A DNA stretch of 64,000 bases from Rallus limicola (Eukaryota > Chordata > Aves > Gruiformes > Rallidae): NCBI GenBank assembly GCA_022605955.1, contig JAKCOZ010000083.1, forward strand, positions 1,116,001 through 1,180,000, in the 5' to 3' direction. Below the pieces are notes generated by a model. The model was not told the origin of the DNA. It saw only the letters and a program-made list of their open reading frames with translations, and made no database searches. Positions 1-9,321 of this stretch are shown here, one piece after another. Positions within the stretch are counted from its first letter, which is position 1. The number at the start of each line of letters is the position of its first letter. Made by a program: the position numbers and the translations under genes.

Positions 1-327
1 CTCTTTCCAGGCAAAGGAAAAGGCTGAGAACCAAAGTGACAGGGGCTGCTCGTGTGTCATGTTAGGAGGTTTCAGACAAGCTATGCCTTTCAGGCCTAGC
101 TTCTTTACTTTGGGAGTTATTGCTGGACGTTTAGCATGTTTTGAACTGCAGTCTGCTAGGGCCGAGAAAAGCACCGTAGGAGGTTCCAGGCATGTTCCCT
201 CTTTCCAGGCAAAGGAAAAGGCTGAGAGCCAAAGTGACAGGGTCTGCTCGTGTGTCCTGTTAGGAGGTTTCAGACAAGCTATGTCTTTCAGGCCTAGCTT
301 GTCTGAAACCTCCTAACAGGACAAGCT
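1..327 (+). repeat. Partial block at the left window end
   Basis: This contains the end of a type N monomer, one full type V monomer starting at 83, and the 47-bp junction insertion. It matches 3904-4230 of the next 3,903-bp copy. Confidence 0.93.
253..323. repeat. Junction palindrome 1
   Basis: The left arm is 253-281 and the right arm 295-323, with 29 of 29 positions paired and spacer TGTCTTTCAGGCC. The right arm is the reverse complement of the normal monomer end. A direct copy of the 25-bp dyad follows at 323-347, so normal sequence resumes 47 bp late. Confidence 0.95.
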
Positions 328-968
328 ATGCCTTTCATGCCTAGCTTCTTTACTTTGGGAGTTATTGCTGGACGTTTAGCATGTTTTGAACTGCAGTCTG
401 CTAGGGCCGAGAAAAGCACCGTAGGAGGTTCCAGGCATGTTCCCTCTTTCCAGGCAAAGGAAAAGGCTGAGAGCCAAAGTGACAGGGGCTGCTCGTGTGT
501 CCTGTTAGGAGGTTTCAGACAAGCTATGCCTTTCAGGCCTAGCTTCTTTACTTTGGGAGTTATTGCTGGACGTTTAGCATGTTTTGAACTGCAGTCTGCT
601 AGGGCCGAGAAAAGCACCGTAGGAGGTTCCAGGCATGTTCCCTCTTTCCAGGCAAAGGAAAAGGCTGAGAACCAAAGTGACAGGGGCTGCTCGTGTGTCC
701 TGTTAGGAGGTTTCAGACAAGCTATGCCTTTCAGGCCTAGCTTCTTTACTTTGGGAGTTATTGCTGGACGTTTAGCATGTTTTGAACTGCAGTCTGCTAG
801 GGCCGAGAAAAGCACCGTAGGAGGTTCCAGGCATGTTCCCTCTTTCCAGGCAAAGGAAAAGGCTGAGAGCCAAAGTGACAGGGTCTGCTCGTGTGTCCTG
901 TTAGGAGGTTTCAGACAAGCTATGTCTTTCAGGCCTAGCTTGTCTGAAACCTCCTAACAGGACAAGCT
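328..968 (+). repeat. Block of 3 monomers (G n V)
   Basis: The first monomer has CATGCC. The second is a mixed type: GAGAACC with GTCCTG. The block matches the one at 4231. Confidence 0.93.
894..964. repeat. Junction palindrome 2
   Basis: The arms are perfect over 29 bp, with spacer TGTCTTTCAGGCC. Confidence 0.95.
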
Positions 969-3391
969 ATGCCTTTCATGCCTAGCTTCTTTACTTTGGG
1001 AGTTATTGCTGGACGTTTAGCATGTTTTGAACTGCAGTCTCCTAGGGCCGAGAAAAGCATCGTAGGAGGTTCCAGGCATGTTCCCTCTTTCCAGGCAAAG
1101 GAAAAGGCTGAGAGCCAAAGTGACAGGGTCTGCTCGTGTGTCTTGTTAGGAGGTTTCAGACAAGCTATGCCTTTCAGGCCTAGCTTCTTTACTTTGGGAG
1201 TTATTGCTGGACGTTTAGCATGTTTTGAACTGCAGTCTGCTAGGGCCGAGAAAAGCACCGTAGGAGGTTCCAGGCATGTTCCCTCTTTCCAGGCAAAGGA
1301 AAAGGCTGAGAGCCAAAGTGACAGGGGCTGCTCGTGTGTCCTGTTAGGAGGTTTCAGACAAGCTATGCCTTTCAGGCCTAGCTTCTTTACTTTGGGAGTT
1401 ATTGCTGGACGTTTAGCATGTTTTGAACTGCAGTCTGCTAGGGCCGAGAAAAGCACCGTAGGAGGTTCCAGGCATGTTCCCTCTTTCCAGGCAAAGGAAA
1501 AGGCTGAGAACCAAAGTGACAGGGGCTGCTCGTGTGTCATGTTAGGAGGTTTCAGACAAGCTATGCCTTTCAGGCCTAGCTTCTTTACTTTGGGAGTTAT
1601 TGCTGGACGTTTAGCATGTTTTGAACTGCAGTCTGCTAGGGCCGAGAAAAGCACCGTAGGAGGTTCCAGGCATGTTCCCTCTTTCCAGGCAAAGGAAAAG
1701 GCTGAGTGCCAAAGTGACAGGGGCTGCTCGTGTGTCCTGTTAGGAGGTTTCAGACAAGCTATGCCTTTCAGGCCTAGCTTCTTTACTTTGGGAGTTATTG
1801 CTGGACGTTTAGCATGTTTTGAACTGCAGTCTGCTAGGGCCGAGAAAAGCACCGTAGGAGGTTCCAGGCATGTTCCCTCTTTCCAGGCAAAGGAAAAGGC
1901 TGAGAACCAAAGTGACAGGGGCTGCTCGTGTGTCATGTTAGGAGGTTTCAGACAAGCTATGCCTTTCAGGCCTAGCTTCTTTACTTTGGGAGTTATTGCT
2001 GGACGTTTAGCATGTTTTGAATTGCAGTCTGCTAGGGCCGAGAAAAGCACCGTAGGAGGTTCCAGGCATGTTACCTCTTTCCAGGCAAAGGAAAAGGCTG
2101 AGAGCCAAAGTGACAGGGTCTGCTCGTGTGTCCTGTTAGGAGGTTTCAGACAAGCTATGCCTTTCAGGCCTAGCTTCTTTACTTTGGGAGTTATTGCTGG
2201 ACGTTTAGCATGTTTTGAACTGCAGTCTGCTAGGGCCGAGAAAAGCACCGTAGGAGGTTCCAGGCATGTTCCCTCTTTCCAGGCAAAGGAAAAGGCTGAG
2301 AGCCAAAGTGACAGGGTCTGCTCGTGTGTCCTGTTAGGAGGTTTCAGACAAGCTATGCCTTTCAGGCCTAGCTTCTTTACTTTGGGAGTTATTGCTGGAC
2401 GTTTAGCATGTTTTGAACTGCAGTCTGCTAGGGCCGAGAAAAGCACCGTAGGAGGTTCCAGGCATGTTCCCTCTTTCCAGGCAAAGGAAAAGGCTGAGAG
2501 CCAAAGTGACAGGGTCTGCTCGTGTGTCCTGTTAGGAGGTTTCAGACAAGCTATGCCTTTCAGGCCTAGCTTCTTTACTTTGGGAGTTATTGCTGGACGT
2601 TTAGCATGTTTTGAACTGCAGTCTGCTAGGGCCGAGAAAAGCACCGTAGGAAGTTCCAGGCATGTTCCCTCTTTCCAGGCAAAGGAAAAGGCTGAGAACC
2701 AAAATGACAGGGGCTGTTCGTGTGTCATGTTAGGAGGTTTCAGACAAGCTATGCCTTTCAGGCCTAGCTTCTTTACTTTGGGAGTTATTGCTGGACGTTT
2801 AGCATGTTTTGAACTGCAGTCTGCTAGGGCCGAGAAAAGCACCGTAGGAGGTTCCAGGCATGTTCCCTCTTTCCAGGCAAAGGAAAAGGCTGAGAGCCAT
2901 AGTGACAGTGTCTGCTCGTTTGTCCTGTTAGGAGGTTTCAGACAAGCTATGCCTTTCAGGCCTAGCTTCTTTACTTTGGGAGTTATTGCTGGACGTTTAG
3001 CATGTTTTGAACTGCAGTCTGCTAGGGCCGAGAAAAGCACCGTAGGAGGTTCCAGGCATGTTCCCTCTTTCCAGGCAAAGGAAAAGGCTGAGAACCAAAG
3101 TGACAGGGGCTGCTCGTGTGTCATGTTAGGAGGTTTCAGACAAGCTATGCCTTTCAGGCCTAGCTTCTTTACTTTGGGAGTTATTGCTGGACGTTTAGCA
3201 TGTTTTGAATTGCAGTCTGCTAGGGCCGAGAAAAGCACCGTAGGAGGTTCCAGGCATGTTCCCTCTTTCCAGGCAAAGGAAAAGGCTGAGAGCCAAAGTG
3301 ACAGGGTCTGCTCGTGTGTCCTCTTAGGAGGTTTCAGACAAGCTATGTCTTTCAGGCCTAGCTTGTCTGAAACCTCCTAACAGGACAAGCT
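969..3391 (+). repeat. Block of 12 monomers (V G N G N V V V N V N V)
   Basis: Monomer 1 has CATCGTAGG and CTCCTAGGG. Monomer 4 has GAGTGCC. Monomer 9 has GGAAGTTCC, CAAAATGAC and CTGTTCG. Monomer 10 has GAGAGCCATAGTGACAGTG and CTCGTTTG. Monomers 1-8 match the block at 4872, and 9-12 match the start of the block at 7295, so the block looks recombinant relative to its neighbours. Confidence 0.93.
3317..3387. repeat. Junction palindrome 3
   Basis: There is one mismatch: the left arm reads TCCTCTTAGG while the right arm still mirrors TCCTGTTAGG. The spacer is the TGTC type. Confidence 0.94.
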
Positions 3392-4230
3392 ATGCCTTTC
3401 ATGCCTAGCTTCTTTACTTTGGGAGTTATTGCTGGACGTTTAGCATGTTTTGAACTGCAGTCTGCTAGGGCCGAGAAAAGCACCGTAGGAGGTTCCAGGC
3501 ATGTTCCCTCTTTCCAGGCAAAGGAAAAGGCTGAGAGCCAAAGTGACAGGGTCTGCTCGTGTGTCCTGTTAGGAGGTTTCAGACAAGCTATGCCTTTCAG
3601 GCCTAGCTTCTTTACTTTGGGAGTTATTGCTGGACGTTTAGCATGTTTTGAACTGCAGTCTGCTAGGGCCGAGAAAAGCACCGTAGGAGGTTCCAGGCAT
3701 GTTCCCTCTTTCCAGGCAAAGGAAAAGGCTGAGAGCCAAAGTGACAGGGGCTGCTCGTGTGTCCTGTTAGGAGGTTTCAGACAAGCTATGCCTTTCAGGC
3801 CTAGCTTCTTTACTTTGGGAGTTATTGCTGGACGTTTAGCATGTTTTGAACTGCAGTCTGCTAGGGCCGAGAAAAGCACCGTAGGAGGTTCCAGGCATGT
3901 TCCCTCTTTCCAGGCAAAGGAAAAGGCTGAGAACCAAAGTGACAGGGGCTGCTCGTGTGTCATGTTAGGAGGTTTCAGACAAGCTATGCCTTTCAGGCCT
4001 AGCTTCTTTACTTTGGGAGTTATTGCTGGACGTTTAGCATGTTTTGAACTGCAGTCTGCTAGGGCCGAGAAAAGCACCGTAGGAGGTTCCAGGCATGTTC
4101 CCTCTTTCCAGGCAAAGGAAAAGGCTGAGAGCCAAAGTGACAGGGTCTGCTCGTGTGTCCTGTTAGGAGGTTTCAGACAAGCTATGTCTTTCAGGCCTAG
4201 CTTGTCTGAAACCTCCTAACAGGACAAGCT
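3392..4230 (+). repeat. Block of 4 monomers (V G N V)
   Basis: A plain 839-bp block with CATGCC in monomer 1 and no private change of note. The second half is the counterpart of the window's first 327 bases. Confidence 0.93.
4156..4226. repeat. Junction palindrome 4
   Basis: The arms are perfect, with a TGTC-type spacer. Confidence 0.95.
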
Positions 4231-4871
4231 ATGCCTTTCATGCCTAGCTTCTTTACTTTGGGAGTTATTGCTGGACGTTTAGCATGTTTTGAACTGCAGT
4301 CTGCTAGGGCCGAGAAAAGCACCGTAGGAGGTTCCAGGCATGTTCCCTCTTTCCAGGCAAAGGAAAAGGCTGAGAGCCAAAGTGACAGGGGCTGCTCGTG
4401 TGTCCTGTTAGGAGGTTTCAGACAAGCTATGCCTTTCAGGCCTAGCTTCTTTACTTTGGGAGTTATTGCTGGACGTTTAGCATGTTTTGAACTGCAGTCT
4501 GCTAGGGCCGAGAAAAGCACCGTAGGAGGTTCCAGGCATGTTCCCTCTTTCCAGGCAAAGGAAAAGGCTGAGAACCAAAGTGACAGGGGCTGCTCGTGTG
4601 TCCTGTTAGGAGGTTTCAGACAAGCTATGCCTTTCAGGCCTAGCTTCTTTACTTTGGGAGTTATTGCTGGACGTTTAGCATGTTTTGAACTGCAGTCTGC
4701 TAGGGCCGAGAAAAGCACCGTAGGAGGTTCCAGGCATGTTCCCTCTTTCCAGGCAAAGGAAAAGGCTGAGAGCCAAAGTGACAGGGTCTGCTCGTGTGTC
4801 CTGTTAGGAGGTTTCAGACAAGCTATGTCTTTCAGGCCTAGCTTGTCTGAAACCTCCTAACAGGACAAGCT
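4231..4871 (+). repeat. Block of 3 monomers (G n V)
   Basis: This has the same order and mixed second monomer as the block at 328, at an offset of 3,903 bp. Confidence 0.93.
4797..4867. repeat. Junction palindrome 5
   Basis: The arms are perfect, with a TGTC-type spacer. Confidence 0.95.
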
Positions 4872-5069
4872 ATGCCTTTCATGCCTAGCTTCTTTACTTT
4901 GGGAGTTATTGCTGGACGTTTAGCATGTTTTGAACTGCAGTCTGCTAGGGCCGAGAAAAGCATCGTAGGAGGTTCCAGGCATGTTCCCTCTTTCCAGGCA
5001 AAGGAAAAGGCTGAGAGCCAAAGTGACAGGGTCTGCTCGTGTGTCTTGTTAGGAGGTTTCAGACAAGCT

Positions 5070-5267
5070 ATGCCTTTCAGGCCTAGCTTCTTTACTTTGG
5101 GAGTTATTGCTGGACGTTTAGCATGTTTTGAACTGCAGTCTGCTAGGGCCGAGAAAAGCACCGTAGGAGGTTCCAGGCATGTTCCCTCTTTCCAGGCAAA
5201 GGAAAAGGCTGAGAGCCAAAGTGACAGGGGCTGCTCGTGTGTCCTGTTAGGAGGTTTCAGACAAGCT
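5070..5267 (+). repeat. Reference monomer, type G
   Basis: This monomer is identical in plan to type V but has GGGGCTG in place of GGGTCTG near its 3' end. The type is spread through every block class and is often found next to type N monomers. Confidence 0.9.
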
Positions 5268-5465
5268 ATGCCTTTCAGGCCTAGCTTCTTTACTTTGGGA
5301 GTTATTGCTGGACGTTTAGCATGTTTTGAACTGCAGTCTGCTAGGGCCGAGAAAAGCACCGTAGGAGGTTCCAGGCATGTTCCCTCTTTCCAGGCAAAGG
5401 AAAAGGCTGAGAACCAAAGTGACAGGGGCTGCTCGTGTGTCATGTTAGGAGGTTTCAGACAAGCT
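5268..5465 (+). repeat. Reference monomer, type N
   Basis: This monomer differs from type V at three linked sites in about 45 bp: GAGAACC, GGGGCTG and GTCATG. The three changes travel together in most copies, so type N is a real monomer lineage. Mixed copies are few, for example near 16540 and 31530. Confidence 0.9.
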
Positions 5466-6054
5466 ATGCCTTTCAGGCCTAGCTTCTTTACTTTGGGAGT
5501 TATTGCTGGACGTTTAGCATGTTTTGAACTGCAGTCTGCTAGGGCCGAGAAAAGCACCGTAGGAGGTTCCAGGCATGTTCCCTCTTTCCAGGCAAAGGAA
5601 AAGGCTGAGTGCCAAAGTGACAGGGGCTGCTCGTGTGTCCTGTTAGGAGGTTTCAGACAAGCTATGCCTTTCAGGCCTAGCTTCTTTACTTTGGGAGTTA
5701 TTGCTGGACGTTTAGCATGTTTTGAACTGCAGTCTGCTAGGGCCGAGAAAAGCACCGTAGGAGGTTCCAGGCATGTTCCCTCTTTCCAGGCAAAGGAAAA
5801 GGCTGAGAACCAAAGTGACAGGGGCTGCTCGTGTGTCATGTTAGGAGGTTTCAGACAAGCTATGCCTTTCAGGCCTAGCTTCTTTACTTTGGGAGTTATT
5901 GCTGGACGTTTAGCATGTTTTGAATTGCAGTCTGCTAGGGCCGAGAAAAGCACCGTAGGAGGTTCCAGGCATGTTCCCTCTTTCCAGGCAAAGGAAAAGG
6001 CTGAGAGCCAAAGTGACAGGGTCTGCTCGTGTGTCCTGTTAGGAGGTTTCAGAC

Positions 6055-6079
6055 AAGCTATGCCTTTCAGGCCTAGCTT
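6055..6079. repeat. 25-bp imperfect dyad present in every monomer (example)
   Basis: The outer arms AAGCTA and TAGCTT and inner arms GCCT and AGGC surround a TTC loop, with one T/C mismatch between the two arm pairs. It spans the monomer boundary and recurs about every 198 bp. The junction palindromes extend exactly this dyad outward, and two copies 47 bp apart flank the inverted part of each junction. I infer that it is the fold-back seed of the junctions. Confidence 0.85.
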
Positions 6080-6257
6080 CTTTACTTTGGGAGTTATTGC
6101 TGGACGTTTAGCATGTTTTGAACTGCAGTCTGCTAGGGCCGAGAAAAGCACCGTAGGAGGTTCCAGGCATGTTCCCTCTTTCCAGGCAAAGGAAAAGGCT
6201 GAGAGCCAAAGTGACAGGGTCTGCTCGTGTGTCCTGTTAGGAGGTTTCAGACAAGCT
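6060..6257 (+). repeat. Reference monomer, type V
   Basis: A clean example of the most common monomer, taken to start at ATGCCTTTCAGGCC. The phase is arbitrary but marks the junction edge. It contains CTGCAG, four CpG (GACG, GCCG, ACCG, CTCG), and a 9-bp direct repeat TTCCAGGCA 19 bp apart. TAGGAGGTT is also present twice, 84 bp apart, which hints that the monomer may have grown from shorter units. Type V is defined by GAGAGCC, GGGTCTG and GTCCTG at the 3' end. Confidence 0.93.
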
Positions 6258-7219
6258 ATGCCTTTCAGGCCTAGCTTCTTTACTTTGGGAGTTATTGCTG
6301 GACGTTTAGCATGTTTTGAACTGCAGTCTGCTAGGGCCGAGAAAAGCACCGTAGGAGGTTCCAGGCATGTTCCCTCTTTCCAGGCAAAGGAAAAGGCTGA
6401 GAGCCAAAGTGACAGGGTCTGCTCGTGTGTCCTGTTAGGAGGTTTCAGACAAGCTATGCCTTTCAGGCCTAGCTTCTTTACTTTGGGAGTTATTGCTGGA
6501 CGTTTAGCATGTTTTGAACTGCAGTCTGCTAGGGCCGAGAAAAGCACCGTAGGAGGTTCCAGGCATGTTCCCTCTTTCCAGGCAAAGGAAAAGGCTGAGA
6601 GCCAAAGTGACAGGGTCTGCTCGTGTGTCCTGTTAGGAGGTTTCAGACAAGCTATGCCTTTCAGGCCTAGCTTCTTTACTTTGGGAGTTATTGCTGGACG
6701 TTTAGCATGTTTTGAACTGCAGTCTGCTAGGGCCGAGAAAAGCACCGTAGGAGGTTCCAGGCATGTTCCCTCTTTCCAGGCAAAGGAAAAGGCTGAGAGC
6801 CAAAGTGACAGGGGCTGCTCGTGTGTCCTGTTAGGAGGTTTCAGACAAGCTATGCCTTTCAGGCCTAGCTTCTTTACTTTGGGAGTTATTGCTGGACGTT
6901 TAGCATGTTTTGAACTGCAGTCTGCTAGGGCCGAGAAAAGCACCGTAGGAGGTTCCAGGCATGTTCCCTCTTTCCAGGCAAAGGAAAAGGCTGAGAGCCA
7001 AAGTGACAGGGTCTGCTCGTGTGTCCTGTTAGGAGGTTTCAGACAAGCTATGCCTTTCAGGCCTAGCTTCTTTACTTTGGGAGTTATTGCTGGACGTTTA
7101 GCATGTTTTGAATTGCAGACTGCTAGGGCCGAGAAAAGCACCGTAGGAGGTTCCAGGCATGTTCCCTCTTTCCAGGCAAAGGAAAAGGCTGAGAGCCAAA
7201 GTGACAGGGTCTGCTCGTG

Positions 7220-7290
7220 TGTCCTGTTAGGAGGTTTCAGACAAGCTATGCCTTTCAGGCCTAGCTTGTCTGAAACCTCCTAACAGGACA
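7220..7290. repeat. Junction palindrome 6
   Basis: The arms are perfect. The spacer is TGCCTTTCAGGCC, which is the ordinary monomer sequence. Confidence 0.95.
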
Positions 7291-7294
7291 AGCT

Positions 7295-9321
7295 ATGCCT
7301 TTCATGCCTAGCTTCTTTACTTTGGGAGTTATTGCTGGACGTTTAGCATGTTTTGAACTGCAGTCTGCTAGGGCCGAGAAAAGCACCGTAGGAGGTTCCA
7401 GGCATGTTCCCTCTTTCCAGGCAAAGGAAAAGGCTGAGAACCAAAATGACAGGGGCTGTTCGTGTGTCATGTTAGGAGGTTTCAGACAAGCTATGCCTTT
7501 CAGGCCTAGCTTCTTTACTTTGGGAGTTATTGCTGGACGTTTAGCATGTTTTGAACTGCAGTCTGCTAGGGCCGAGAAAAGCACCGTAGGAGGTTCCAGG
7601 CATGTTCCCTCTTTCCAGGCAAAGGAAAAGGCTGAGAGCCATAGTGACAGTGTCTGCTCGTTTGTCCTGTTAGGAGGTTTCAGACAAGCTATGCCTTTCA
7701 GGCCTAGCTTCTTTACTTTGGGAGTTATTGCTGGACGTTTAGCATGTTTTGAACTGCAGTCTGCTAGGGCCGAGAAAAGCACCGTAGGAGGTTCCAGGCA
7801 TGTTCCCTCTTTCCAGGCAAAGGAAAAGGCTGAGAACCAAAGTGACAGGGGCTGCTCGTGTGTCATGTTAGGAGGTTTCAGACAAGCTATGCCTTTCAGG
7901 CCTAGCTTCTTTACTTTGGGAGTTATTGCTGGACGTTTAGCATGTTTTGAACTGCAGTCTGCTAGGGCCGAGAAAAGCACCGTAGGAGGTTCCAGGCATG
8001 TTCCCTCTTTCCAGGCAAAGGAAAAGGCTGAGAGCCAAAGTGACAGGGTCTGCTCGTGTGTCCTGTTAGGAGGTTTCAGACAAGCTATGCCTTTCAGGCC
8101 TAGCTTCTTTACTTTGGGAGTTATTGCTGGACGTTTAGCATGTTTTGAACTGCAGTCTGCTAGGGCCGAGAAAAGCACCGTAGGAGGTTCCAGGCATGTT
8201 CCCTCTTTCCAGGCAAAGGAAAAGGCTGAGAGCCAAAGTGACAGGGTCTGCTCGTGTGTCCTGTTAGGAGGTTTCAGACAAGCTATGCCTTTCAGGCCTA
8301 GCTTCTTTACTTTGGGAGTTATTGCTGGACGTTTAGCATGTTTTGAACTGCAGTCTGCTAGGGCCGAGAAAAGCACCGTAAGAGGTTCCAGGCATGTTCC
8401 CTCTTTCCAGGCAAAGGAAAAGGCTGAGAGCCAAAGTGACAGGGTCTGCTCGTGTGTCCTGTTAGGAGGTTTCAGACAAGCTATGCCTTTCAGGCCTAGC
8501 TTCTTTACTTTGGGAGTTATTGCTGGACGTTTAGCATGTTTTGAACTGCAGTCTGCTAGGGCCGAGAAAAGCACCGTAGGAGGTTCCAGGCATGTTCCCT
8601 CTTTCCAGGGAAAGGAAAAGGCTGAGAGCCAAAGTGACAGGGGCTGCTCGTGTGTCCTGTTAGGAGGTTTCAGACAAGCTATGCCTTTCAGGCCTAGCTT
8701 CTTTACTTTGGGAGTTATTGCTGGACGTTTAGCATGTTTTGAACTGCAGTCTGCTAGGGCCGAGAAAAGCACCGTAGGAGGTTCCAGGCATGTTCCCTCT
8801 TTCCAGGCAAAGGAAAAGGCTGAGAGCCAAAGTGACAGGGGCTGCTCGTGTGTCCTGTTAGGAGGTTTCAGACAAGCTATGCCTTTCAGGCCTAGCTTCT
8901 TTACTTTGGGAGTTATTGCTGGACGTTTAGCATGTTTTGAACTGCAGTCTGCTAGGGCCGAGAAAAGCACCGTAGGAGGTTCCAGGCATGTTCCCTCTTT
9001 CCAGGCAAAGGAAAAGGCTGAGAACCAAAGTGACAGGGGCTGCTCGTGTGTCATGTTAGGAGGTTTCAGACAAGCTATGCCTTTCAGGCCTAGCTTCTTT
9101 ACTTTGGGAGTTATTGCTGGACGTTTAGCATGTTTTGAACTGCAGTCTGCTAGGGCCGAGAAAAGCACCGTAGGAGGTTCCAGGCATGTTCCCTCTTTCC
9201 AGGCAAAGGAAAAGGCTGAGAGCCAAAGTGACAGGGGCTGCTCGTGTGTCCTCTTAGGAGGTTTCAGACAAGCTATGCCTTTCAGGCCTAGCTTGTCTGA
9301 AACCTCCTAACAGGACAAGCT
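7295..9321 (+). repeat. Block of 10 monomers (N V N V V V G G N G)
   Basis: Monomers 1 and 2 carry the CAAAATGAC and GAGAGCCATAGTGACAGTG variants also seen at 2553-2948. Monomer 6 has CCGTAAGAGG and monomer 7 has CCAGGGAAAGG. Confidence 0.93.
9247..9317. repeat. Junction palindrome 7
   Basis: There is one mismatch, TCCTCTTAGG in the left arm, the same change as in palindrome 3. The spacer is the TGCC type. Confidence 0.94.

Larger units (their letters stand above)
1..6455. repeat. Higher-order repeat, 3,903-bp period
   Basis: The segment 1-2552 is repeated from 3904 to 6455, with a 3/12/4-monomer block pattern and the same monomer order. Shared private variants include CATCGTAGG in the first monomer of the 12-mer and GAGTGCC in its fourth. 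Agreement stops at the ninth monomer of the 12-mers. From there the first copy (2553 on) matches the block at 7295 instead, at an offset of 4,742 bp. Confidence 0.85.
4872..7294 (+). repeat. Block of 12 monomers (V G N G N V V V V G V V)
   Basis: Monomer 1 has CATCGTAGG and monomer 4 has GAGTGCC, as in the block at 969. Monomers 9-12 differ from that block. The last monomer has TTGCAGACTGC, a double change that removes the PstI site. Confidence 0.93.

Noticed and set aside
253..323. Rho-independent terminator
   Set aside because: The palindrome lacks a following T run, the arms are too long, and there are no genes to terminate.
253..347. Transposon or MITE with terminal inverted repeats
   Set aside because: The 47-bp insertion is made wholly of neighbouring monomer sequence, with no foreign core. 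The 25-bp direct copy is the monomer dyad itself rather than a target-site duplication.
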